Assembly (NCBI GenBank): GCA_003991915.1
Contig: RQTK01000084.1
Location: 737,723 to 801,722, forward strand
Direction of reading: 5' to 3'
Length of the DNA: 64,000 nucleotides
Source of the DNA: Elysia chlorotica
Lineage: Eukaryota > Mollusca > Gastropoda > Plakobranchidae
The position numbers were made by a program, and so were the translations under genes. Shown here piece after piece: positions 1 to 10,440 of this stretch. Positions within the stretch are counted from its first letter, which is position 1. The number at the start of each line of letters is the position of its first letter. A model generated the notes under the pieces. That model searched no databases. It was not told the origin of the DNA and saw only the letters and a program-made list of their open reading frames with translations.

Positions 1-78
<78 letters not shown>

Positions 79-103
79 CCTACCTATCTATCTATCTGTC
101 TAC

Positions 104-180
<77 letters not shown>
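1..180. repeat. (TATC)n microsatellite
   Basis: Near-pure tetranucleotide repeat at the window edge with a few interruptions around 76-105. Confidence 0.95.
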
Positions 181-449
181 ATGCATCAAATTATCTGCCT
201 ATCTATCAAACTCCCTCTATCTGTGTATCTATCAAATTAACGATCTATCTCTTTATCAATGTCTAATAATTTATCCTTGCTTTCTCTCGGTCTTTTCACT
301 AGCAGCAATTCGTTTTTCTCTGCTTGGTTTTGACTTAGATATTGAATTTAAATCACGATTTAGACAAACTGTCCTCCGTCGTTGCTTTAGTTCTGAGCGC
401 TGTTCATTCCGAATAAATTACTTATTAACTTGTGTTTTTCTCTGTACAG

Positions 450-508
450 ATCTCAGCCCAAGAAAGTCGGAGAAAAAAGAAAGAATATTTAGAAGCATTA
501 GAAAAAAG
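450..508 (+). CDS. CREB3L: CREB3-like exon: basic region
   Basis: Acceptor CTGTACAG at 449, donor GTGAGG at 509. It encodes [19 protein letters not shown] and ends in phase 2. This is the DNA-contacting basic region running into the first zipper heptad. Confidence 0.92.
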
Positions 509-691
509 GTGAGGAAAGCATGGGTGTTGGAATTCTTGATCAGGTTTTTTTTTTCCGGTTACCTTTGAAGCTTTGAACCTTTGATTTATCATTACAGTAA
601 TTTGCATACATATGTCGTTCTAAAATTTTTTTGCATGAAAAGAGAAGCATTGCAAAAACTGAAACACAAACACACACACACACACACACAG

Positions 692-723
<32 letters not shown>

Positions 724-1064
724 TTCATAGTACTATACGAATTACATTTTCAGACTGATTTATCCAATAATGATAATCTTTTCTTTTCTAAATGTTGACA
801 AAACGTCATTTATTTACCCTTTTTTAAATGTTTATCTGTTCTGGCAGAGTCGAAGCGTACAACCACGAAAACTGCGATTTGAAGAAAAAAGTGGAAAGCT
901 TAGAGAACAACAACAGGTAAGTGTCCTTCATGAGTTATGTGCATTGCATACCTTTTTACCCCCGTGTCATGGTTAAGAGTAATTTTTTGGGTTAAGACTG
1001 TAAAAGCTTAGTTTTGCACTTTTTAAGGCTTATGTTGGAAGAGGCTTAAAGGGATCCCTCCTAC

Positions 1065-1132
<68 letters not shown>

Positions 1133-3015
1133 GGAATGCGGTGGCTCTGGGGTAGAACATCGGCTTCCGATCGAGGTCAGTGGTTCGATTACTGATTGCG
1201 TCAGGGTTAGTTGAATGTGACCGGGTGAGACAGGAGTCATGGTATCCCCCCTCTGTCTCGTGTGTACACAAAGTTGTTAGAGATTAGTCTTGGGGCCCGC
1301 CCACTATATAGCTTATAAAGTGTTGATGTTGGACGTTAAAAACCAACTCAAACACTCTCTCTCTCTCTCTTCCTCTCTCTCTTTCTTTCTCTCTCTATGT
1401 GTCTCGATCTGTCTCTTGCTTTGTCTCTGTCTCCCCCCTCCCCTCCTTCCTTCCTTGCCATTAAAGTTACTTATTTCTTATTTCTACTGATCTCTGTTTC
1501 CCCCTTCACCAGATCATTGCTTGGTCAGCTCCAGAAGCTTCAGTCTCTGGTCAGCAAGATGCCCAAGGCCAACGCTACCCAGACAGGCACGGCGCTCATG
1601 GTAAGTACTAGCCTGGGCATGCTCGACTCTCTCTGGGAATTGCCTTAACAGTGACCACTTCGACAGAAAAAAAAACCACGACCAACATAGACATCAGCAC
1701 ACCAAAATCGACAACAACAGCAGCAACAACAATAACAGCAACACGCACAATAACAGCCACAACAGTGACAATAAAAATAATAACCACGAAAACAACGGCA
1801 AAAAACAACGACATGAGCAACACATTTGAAGTTGCTGACGGAAACAGACGACTTTTCTGACGAAATCAATGACCCCTTCATGGCTCCCACTTCCTCTCGG
1901 ACAACTATTGAAATTAACTTGACTCCTTCAAAATTTATATGGTTAAGTTTTTTTCACCCTCTTGGCCTCCAGAAAAATCTCAAACGGACACGGTGGCTAT
2001 GGGTGTAAGCAACAACAACAACAACAATAACAACTCACACAATAACAGCCACAACAGTGACAATAAAAATAATAACTACAACAACAACCACAACAACAAC
2101 GACAACAGCAACACATTTGAAGTTGCTGAATGAAACAGACGACTTTTCTGACGAAATCAATGACTCCTTCATGGCTTCCACTTCCTCTCGGACAGCTATT
2201 GAAACTAACCTGACTCCTTCAAAATGTATATGGTTAATTTTTTTCACCCTCTCGACCTCCAGAAAAATCCCAAAGGGACACGGTGGCTGTGGGTGTTGGG
2301 AGGGGGGGGGGGGGGTGCTTTTACTTCTGAAAAATATAGCTGTACCACACGCAAATTGAATTTTGAGAAGTTGATACAAAAAAAAGAAAAAAAGAAAGGA
2401 AAGAAAAAACCCAGCTAGCAACTTTTTTGATGATACAGTGTGAAACTGAACTGATAAGGCCTGTGCTAGGAGGATGGTTGGCGTGGGGTGATGGTTGGGG
2501 GTGATAGTAGCGAGTGTGAAACACTAAATCTATGATCTCTAGTTATAGCGTGCACAGTCAGCAATTTTTATCGCTGTGAGGTCCACCTCTGTGTGGGATG
2601 GCGATCATAAAAAGGATATTTTAATTGATTATTTTGCACATGTAGGTCTAGGCGAGACAGAGGCCTGTACATTTCGATATTCTGGGTTGCTCCAAAATGG
2701 CCAATATGGCTCAATGACCTGTCGGGTCATCATAATCTTCTCACCCATATACCGAAAAAGAAATCTTATGTTGTAAGGGGGAGAAAATAGAAAAGCTAAT
2801 GTTCACCAGATTTATAGACTAAAGTATGCTTTCTTCACTGTTCAATATTATTGAAAGACCGTAGTATCTGAGAATGTTTGGAGTGAGATTAGTAAACTCG
2901 ATTTATTGTGAATCGAGGTTCATTTTTTGTTTATATAAACAACACTCTGTTCGTAGGAAGACTTTACTCCACAGTAAAAAAGATTAATTCTTTACATCGA
3001 TATTTTGGGTAGCAG

Positions 3016-3047
<32 letters not shown>

Positions 3048-6000
3048 CAAAACAGAACAAAAACAACAAACGGCCACAGACGGGATAACTGTAGCTGAAG
3101 GACAATGACATAAATTCATGATTTTTAAGATTATTAAATGCAGTTCAAACGAGTGCATCTATAGATTCGTGTTGACAATTTCAAGGAGGGAATCGCACCA
3201 AGAAATAAATACCATAGAATGAATGTATCTGATATGTGTGTGTGTGTTTTTTTAATAATGTTGTTACAGGTGTCCATTTGCTGTTTTGTTTCTGTTGTTG
3301 TTATTATTGTTGTTGCTGTTGTTGTTGTTATTATTATTAATATTATTATCATTCTTATTATCATTATCATTATTACTATTATAATTTTGACTATTGTTGC
3401 TGTTGCTTCTGCAGCTGCTGTTGTTGTTCTTGATGTTTTGTTGCTAACACTATAGTTTTTATCATTATTGTCGTTTTCAACATAACTTGTCATTTTACTC
3501 CTATTAACTATTTTTTTTACCCATCCTTCTTTCCAGGTTTTGGTGTTTTGTTTTGCGGTATTTCTGGGCAGCCTGTCTCCCTCCAACTTCAACATCGGCT
3601 ATCCTACCAAGCCTGCCCAGCTGGGATTTGTCCAGCCCGCCGCCGTGGGCTCAGTGGCCGGACAGAGTCAGCGTCCAGGCAGCAGCGACCACCACCACCA
3701 TCACCACCATCACAACTTCTACAGCTACTACATGGAGCTCAGAACCCGCTCTGACGACATAGGCTCCCGCATGGCCAGCGCCCATGACACATCCAGCCCC
3801 TACGACACGCCAAACTGTAAGTCGTTGATTATTTCTTGTTCTAAACTTTAAAAAAAATTATGATAATTACTAGTAACAATAATGCGACAGGCTGAGACAG
3901 GAGTCCTTTTCCCCCAAATGTATTTGTGTGGCAGCGCGTACAGTCATAGTCAGACGTTTGCCTATACATGTATAGTGCTGACGAGGGACGTTAAACAAGC
4001 AAGCAATCAAGGAACCAATCGAGAATTTCTTTTGGTAAAGCACTGCACGGGCAAAATTAGACCAACATTTACAAGGCTTTGGATTCAAAGTCATAAATAT
4101 AACTTTTCAACTGTTACGGACTGATAAAATCTGTAAAACGTTAGTGATGCTAATAATTTAAGACCAAGTCAAATATACAAAAAACATGAGATTGTCTAGT
4201 TTGATAGGAACCGATGCCCAACCTTAATCAGGGTATTGAAATAGCAAATGATCCTTGCATATTACATATTACATGTATAAGTCATATGCTTTTTAAGCCA
4301 CATCACGGAATACAAGCAAGGCACTTTTTGATTTTAATAGGTCATTGTAGGGTTCAGGGTTGGTTGTGTGTTTCATGTTAATATCCCTAGTAAAGTTGCC
4401 AACATAATTATCTTCTGTTTTGCTCATTAATGTCTCATTTATTGGCAATTCATTCTGTGTATGATAAGCTCCTGTATACTGTTCCAATATTCAGCTATGG
4501 TTTAACTGATTTAGTTATTGAAGAGATAAAGACCGAGAGCGTGAACTGTTGGTTAACAGTATATAAAGTGTCATTATTTTCTCGTGCACGCTGTTTGAAT
4601 ATATATCATCGCTCTGATCACTATCTTGGGGATATTCATTCTAAACCTTTTACAGGCTACTGCTGGTTGTCATTGCAAGGTCAATGAACACATAGAAAGA
4701 AAACAATTTTCAGGCAACAGTATTTCTTTCTACTACTATTTCTTGGCATGGCGTTTTCCGAGTTATGCATTGTAGTAATCGAAGTGGTAGGCCTGCACCA
4801 AGGAGATTGAAATATATTGGGATATCACTAACCAACATTGGTCGAAATGTAAGCAAAGTTTTGTCTCTGTTTGCACTCTTAATATACCCGATATCTTACA
4901 AAAGAATGTTGTCGATCACAAATATATTCGTTTTTTTTCTAAGTCTCTCAAATGGAAAACAATCTTTGCTTTCCCTCTTCCTTACTCAAGGGGGACCAGC
5001 CGGTCCCAGTTTTAAGCTGTTCCCAGTACTCCCTAGCAACTTAAGTCAAACCGAAGCTGTCGTAAGTTGTCGAGATTTTACTAATCTCGATGTCATCGAC
5101 CGGTATATCAATAATATATGGCGGAGAAGTATGAAATCAATGCTTGGTTGCCGTACACCTCGGGCCAGTTGAATTCTGGGACACCTGGCGCCCTCTGTAT
5201 CGTCAGTCCCGGGCCTTTTGTGCCGGGTGCAATCTTTGATTGGCAAACCGTCTGGCGAAGAGAGATGTTTGTCGACAGCATGTTTACCGATGTGTTGATT
5301 TCCATCAGTGTGACTACCAAGTGTCGGGGGAGCGCCGGGAGCTCGATCGGTTAGTGCTATATAGAGGGCGAGATGTCCGCGGTTCGTATCTCAGCTGGAG
5401 CCCCCGTCTCCCTGTAGGGTTCGTTGAAAACCTAGGAGACGTTAAACTTATGAAATATTACTATTTTACCAAAAGCTGGAGTAGTGTGAAAATGGGGAAT
5501 AGTCTAGATTTATGCTTGTATTGCTCACGAAGAAGAAATGAAATTAATACAACCAAAGCAATAAAAGGCAATCAAAGTATATAACTGTTCATAATGAAAA
5601 TAACTAAGGGTCTCCGAGATTCATTTTTTTACATGATGCAGAAATGGACACTCCAGATACAGTGTTGTTTATGATGGGGATTTAAGAGAAGATATTCACG
5701 AAGTGATAGCCGAAGTGCATTTCTGCTCATGATGAAGAAAATTATTTAAATTAAATTCTGTCTACTAGTTTGTGAATGGTATTGAAAGTCGTGCGGACGT
5801 TCTCATATATGAATATATTCATAGCAAGGATTATGCTAATTAATAATTAAATATTTAACCTAGATTCCTTCGCAATGAAGATCGTGTAATGATGGACCCC
5901 TAAGTCACTTAAAATAGTGGAATGGGTATATGGCCACAACTAACCCACATGTAACACAATATTTGAATCGTATGGCCCTTGTCCACGGGCATCGGTCTGC

Positions 6001-6974
6001 CCGATGTTTGATCAGCTGCTGAGAGAGTTAACCCCCCTAGTCGTACAGTCGATATCTTTGTATGGGCGGGACGGACTGTCAACTCTTACAGCTGTCGTAA
6101 AGATGAAGACTCGGGACCTCCTTATTGACTCAGAACAATCGTTTGATGATGTCCAAGAAATCAATGAGGATTTTAGGGCTGAACATAACAAGATGTAACA
6201 GTTTGCTTCAACAAGGGTTCCGGATTTATGTGGTGTTATTTCGTTCTTGTTTGTGAGTTTTACTTTGTCTTTCTTTTGTCATTGTCATTGTCATGACATG
6301 CGTTTAGCGAACAGAAGGTTTTTATTTTTGTTGTTTCTATTTCTAAGATTCCAAAAACCTTTATAATGTTTAATTGTTCCAGATTTTCAGATTTTTTAAA
6401 GGGCATTGAGTTGAGCTGTTTATAGCAAGTTTGCATATCTGACTTAGTAAATTAAGGGCAAAGGAAATGCCCTTACGACGAAAAGGGTATGCATCCTCTA
6501 ACTCCTCCTCAATTTTTCTCCCTTGACCTATTTAAATGCACACGTGTATAGTCCTACTTAAGCTTACCCAAATCCCCTTTCCTTTCTCCAGTGAAGTCAC
6601 GCATGCTGATGTCTGTGGACCAGGACGATTACTGCGACGACTACAGACCGATTCCTTGGCAGAGCGCCCTTCAGTCGTGCCCCACTCTCGAGCAGCAACA
6701 GCACCAGGGCGAAGCTCCCATCAAACCAATGGTGGCACCTGGTGTTGACTTAAAGGGAGGAGCTGAAATACCCGTCACCAGTGCGAAGCCCCACCCAGCT
6801 GACACTACTGTAGTAGTGGTCACTGCTGCCACAGGGGCGGAGCATAACGACAGTGGCTCCTCCCACGGGATGACTGACGGCCTGCTAGACGTTCACCACA
6901 TCATGAGGCAGGAAGTGATCCGCACGGGTCATGCACTGCACCACAACATGTCAGCTGAAATTGGCACTGTGTAG
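450..6974 (+). CDS. CREB3L: CREB3/OASIS-type membrane-bound bZIP transcription factor (3' exons; 5' end outside window)
   Basis: Five exons join in frame (450-508, 848-916, 1513-1600, 3537-3816, 6592-6974), giving 292 residues and a TAG stop. The first exon encodes the second half of the basic region ([13 protein letters not shown]), a CREB3-family hallmark. A leucine zipper follows, then a conserved ATQTGTALM linker into a hydrophobic membrane segment (about [15 protein letters not shown]). The luminal tail has eight consecutive histidines and an R-M-L motif where the family is cut by site-1 protease. By family knowledge such proteins sit in the ER membrane and release their N-terminal half to the nucleus after Golgi proteolysis. 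The activation domain and start lie upstream of the window. Which paralogue (CREB3L1-L4 or insect CrebA) cannot be settled. Confidence 0.93.
661..722. repeat. (CA)n microsatellite
   Basis: CA dinucleotide run with two CAGA interruptions, in the intron between the first two CREB3-like exons. Confidence 0.95.
848..916 (+). CDS. CREB3L: CREB3-like exon: leucine zipper
   Basis: Acceptor CTGGCAG ends at 847 and donor GTAAGT starts at 917. It encodes [15 protein letters not shown] and the next zipper heptads, in frame with both neighbours. Confidence 0.92.
1068..1129. repeat. (CT)n microsatellite
   Basis: Pure CT run directly before the SINE at 1130. Confidence 0.95.
1130..1354 (+). mobile_element. 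tRNA-derived SINE
   Basis: A-box-like TGGCTCTGGGGTAGAAC and B box GGTTCGATTAC, then a central GTGACCGGGTGAGACAGGAG block and tail GTTGGACGTTAAAAACC. Lies next to a (CT)n tract in a CREB3-like intron. Best-preserved copy in the window. Confidence 0.8.
1513..1600 (+). CDS. CREB3L: CREB3-like exon: end of zipper and pre-membrane linker
   Basis: Acceptor TTCACCAG, donor GTAAGT. It encodes [15 protein letters not shown], then the ATQTGT motif that precedes the membrane segment in CREB3-family proteins. Phase 0 at the donor. Confidence 0.92.
1735..2295. repeat. Tandem duplication of a ~290-bp unit in a CREB3-like intron
   Basis: Units 1735-2005 and 2030-2295 each have a CAA/AAT-rich half (with CACAATAACAGCCACAACAG) and a ~188-bp unique half starting CAACACATTTGAAGTTGCTG. 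They match at roughly 85-90% by eye, so the duplication is not recent. Confidence 0.8.
3537..3816 (+). CDS. CREB3L: CREB3-like exon: transmembrane segment and luminal domain
   Basis: Acceptor TTTCCAG, donor GTAAGT. It begins with the hydrophobic segment [15 protein letters not shown], followed by a Pro/Gly-rich luminal stretch and eight histidines coded by mixed CAC/CAT codons, so the run is not a pure trinucleotide repeat. Ends in phase 1. Confidence 0.92.
3884..4010 (+). mobile_element. SINE fragment (central block and tail)
   Basis: Has the GACAGGCTGAGACAGGAGTC block, GTGGCAGCGCGTACA, and tail GGGACGTTAAACAAGC, but no tRNA head. Same family as 1130-1354. Confidence 0.7.
5326..5455 (+). 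mobile_element. tRNA-derived SINE
   Basis: Head GCTCGATCGGTTAGTGCT, B box GGTTCGTATCT, and tail CCTAGGAGACGTTAAACTT. Lacks the long central block; a different subfamily. Confidence 0.7.
6592..6974 (+). CDS. CREB3L: CREB3-like terminal exon: luminal tail and stop
   Basis: Acceptor CTTTCTCCAG ends at 6591; stop TAG at 6972-6974. It opens with KSRMLMSV. The S-R-x-L is placed where family members carry the site-1 protease motif, so the predicted site lies just after the splice junction. The remaining ~110 residues are low complexity (QQQ, VVVV). Confidence 0.9.
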
Positions 6975-7970
6975 GTTTTGTGCTTCACACAGTCTATACA
7001 CTGCAAAGGTGTGATCTCTTTGCAGGTCACATATTGATAACTCTTATGTGAGATTAACAGTGGAATGTACTAGTGCCCAACTGGGCTGATATGCTGTCCT
7101 TTTTTTGAAAGAGGGTCCCCACCCAAAAAAGAAGATAAAATAAATAAAGCTAAATCTCTCGACCTTGAACTACAGAGAATAGTTGATTCCACCTCCAGGT
7201 CCACTAAATAGATATCAATCTTTGAATTACCTTTGGGGTCCATTGAGTAAATTTAAATTCTTGAACTGGAGAGGCAGGCTTTTCCAAACACAAAAAATAT
7301 AGATCAATAATAATTATTGTTAGGTAGTATATTTGTATCCCGCTGCCCTTAGCCACTGAATCATAAATGCTGCGAGAGCTTATAAAGCAATCTGTTTACA
7401 TTGTTACTGTTGATTTTTTTTCCTTTTAGCTGTTTATACAACATGATGTGCATTCAGAAGTTAAATCATTCTCACAATATCATCTTTATAATTTTGAGCA
7501 GCCGAAGGCCATTGTTATGATGAGCTTCTCTTTTCGCGCAAACTTCCAAGTTGAAAAAAATGCATACATTTTTTGAAAATAATCAATAATGACCTCTATG
7601 ATTGCATGTGTGTTTATTTTTCAAAGCTTTCAACAATGTTGATATTTGTCAAATTCAATGCCTGTTCTCATCACTGTGTTCACATGGTGGAATTAAAAAA
7701 AAAATAAAATGGCAAAAAAAATTTAAAATTCATATTGGCTTTAACTTGCCAAGAATTTATGAAATGGAGAAAAAAAAACATATTGGCTCTGATAAAAAGA
7801 TAATAATCATAGCTTCCTTTTTAATGAGTCATTTATGGGCATAAATTGCAATTTTTTGCAAACTGTTTTCACAAGTTCATACATGTGTTCATGTAAGTTT
7901 GTACAAATGCATGTTGTACATGTACTCTGTGCCTATAATAAAAGTCTTGCTGTGCTATAAGTTTTGTAAA
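6975..7970 (+). other. CREB3L: Probable 3' UTR of the CREB3-like gene
   Basis: About 1 kb of AT-rich non-coding sequence between the stop and an AATAAA at 7937-7942. Earlier AATAAA matches near 7138-7147 could give a shorter end. No other coding evidence is seen. Confidence 0.55.
7937..7942 (+). terminator. Candidate poly(A) signal AATAAA for the CREB3-like gene
   Basis: AATAAA followed by a GT-rich stretch (GTCTTGCTGTGCT) typical of a downstream element. Used only as a likely transcript end; longer isoforms ending in the T-rich region out to about 11.7 kb are not excluded. Confidence 0.5.
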
Positions 7971-8273
7971 TCTGTCGTACCCGGAGCTGGGGTGCTAAAC
8001 ATTCCCTTTTCACATTCTCAAGGCATAAGGGAAGAATTAAGGTAACTAGTAAAGACAAAAGGCACTATCCCTCGATACAATAATTTCTTTTCTGATTTCC
8101 TTTTACACTTTCTAATCATTGTTTCTGGCTAGAATTTTTGTGAGTATGAAATCAGAGCTGAAGTTAAAAACTTTTTGTCAAAACTTTTGATGGTCATTGC
8201 ATTGCATAATTGGTCTTCTCCCTCTATCTCTCTATCTCTCTCTCTCTCCTTAACCCTCTCTTTCTCTCTCATT

Positions 8274-8292
8274 CTTTCCCTCTCTCTCTCTT

Positions 8293-8384
<92 letters not shown>

Positions 8385-8404
8385 TTATCTATCTATCTAT
8401 CTAC
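8274..8404. repeat. (CTAT)n microsatellite
   Basis: Tetranucleotide run preceded by CT-rich sequence, downstream of the CREB3-like gene. Confidence 0.95.
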
Positions 8405-10321
8405 TAATCTATATATCTTACTTTCCATCTTTGTTTTTGTTTAGGATCATTAAAATCATAACATGTAATGGTTATGTCCCTATCTATCTCACCTGCCAGT
8501 CAAATTCTGCCTTGTTGTATGTGTGACTCGCGCACATAACATAGTTTCAATATGTTTAGGCTAATAAATACTCTTTGTTCGAGGGCTCTTTTGACCACAT
8601 TTGCACATACCCACACCTACGCTTATACAGACTCTAATGGTCTTTACTCTTGCATCTTCAAGAGATCTAAATTGCAGTGCACACGCCCAAAGTTTACACT
8701 AATAACTTGTTTACGCCTATTCTCAAACACCAGGTGATTTTTAGACTTCTATTTTCCAGAACGTCTACTTCTCAGGTTTTGTAGGATGTGATGTTGTCCC
8801 AGTGCCTCTTCTTCTTTGCTAGAAATATATTGGATCTTACTTGTAAAAATGCAATGATGTATGAAATGTATCGCATGTGCTGTACCCCACATTTACAGAT
8901 TGTTTGATGTATGATGTCCGCAGCAATTGCCTAATCTTGAAGAAAAAAAAGTATTTTTGAAATTCTTTACACATGGTGGACCAGTACCCATTTCTCTCTC
9001 ATATTCTTAAGAAGTAAAGATTTTGTTAAAAAAGAATTCATCATAAATATCTTTTTTTCCCTTTTTATTTCTTTGCTAGAGTATACCATTATTACCACAG
9101 TTCCTCCAATTGTGGTTACAAATCAGCAAAGTATTTTTGACGATCTATTACTATAATGATTATTTAAGGAGTATTTATATTTTTGCCGTCCATTCATTTT
9201 TCTTTTTTGTTTTGTTGTTTTTCATAAAATCCCATTCTTCCAGATTACAAATTTATGAATTTTAAATTACGTCCCAGGTCAGTTAAATGTCTATGTGTTA
9301 TATAGCTCTGTGTATTAGTGACAGATATATTTTACAAATATTAAAATGACAAATAGCGATGATAAAAAAAAATGCGGATGCATGTTGTCTATTCAGCTTA
9401 GGGCGCAATAAACAGAAATTAGTTAACGTTTTGTACCTTTCTCAACCTTTAAGTCACTGATTTTTTAAAATTCCTGTTACTTGCTCCCTGATTTTTTTCC
9501 AAATAAGTGGACGTCGTCTACGAAAGTAATCAATAAACAAAGCAGAGGTGAAGGAAAAATAGGCAACAGCGCAAAGCAGTGGTAAAGTGACTTACAGGTT
9601 AAAACACTTTGGGGGTATTTTTTTTTTTTTTTAAAGTCCCCTTGGACAATTCAAAGTCTAAAGACAAGTGTAATGATGATGCTTAAAATCAAGATCACCT
9701 GGTTTTCTGTGATGAACTGAAAATATCTTGCAGCAGTTCTGTGATGTTCAAGCTTTTAATATGTTGACAATGAGATATTATAAGCAAACAAATTATTATT
9801 TGTCAATTCCTAAAATTTTATGATGGAGTGTCCAGGCTAAGTAAAATGAATCAAAGAAACTGAAGTGGTGATAAATGCATGCACAGACATAAGAAAAACC
9901 TACAAGTGCTTGCCATTTTTAACAGTTGGATTCTGTCTCAGCTTGCGTTACTGCTGCCGTTGTACAATACAAGGCTGTGAATGATGTAGAGCCTTTTCCA
10001 TTTTGTGATTCACTAAAGTGCATCTTGCAGTTCTTATTCATGGAGAAGTCTTTATGTTTTGTGTCCCACACCAGGATTTGTTGTTTGAGTTAAACAACTC
10101 TGTAGAAAATGCCATTAATTGTCATGGGTACGTTCTTTCTTTGTGGTTCTTAAAGTTATAATTTGTCTTGAAAATTGTACATACTACGCAACTTTTACGC
10201 AATATTTTAAAACTGAAGTCTTAGAGATTTTTATGTATACTTTTACTTTATTTCCTAATTTATTTGGTTTTAACACACTTTGAATAATTATTGACTTAAA
10301 ATACCTAGACCAACATTTTTT

Positions 10322-10440
10322 TTTCTCTATAGAGAGAGGCAGAGATCGAGAGCGGAGCTATCTTCCTCTCTCTCTCTCTATCCAAGTTTAACGACTCCTA
10401 GGTTTCCCTGAAGGATCCTCTACGGCTACAAGCTAGACCG
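10322..10440 (-). mobile_element. SINE tail fragment
   Basis: Reverse complement carries CCTAGGAGTCGTTAAACTTG, the same tail as 5326-5455, next to a short (GA)n tract. Confidence 0.55.

Noticed and set aside
1130-1210. Possible tRNA genes at the SINE heads (1130, 5326, 15350, 29750, 35245)
   Set aside because: A and B boxes are present, but the sequences do not fold into complete cloverleafs and continue into SINE bodies.
5181-5196. GGCGCCCTCTG, resembling an invertebrate CTCF core
   Set aside because: A single short match in an intron; expected by chance over 64 kb.
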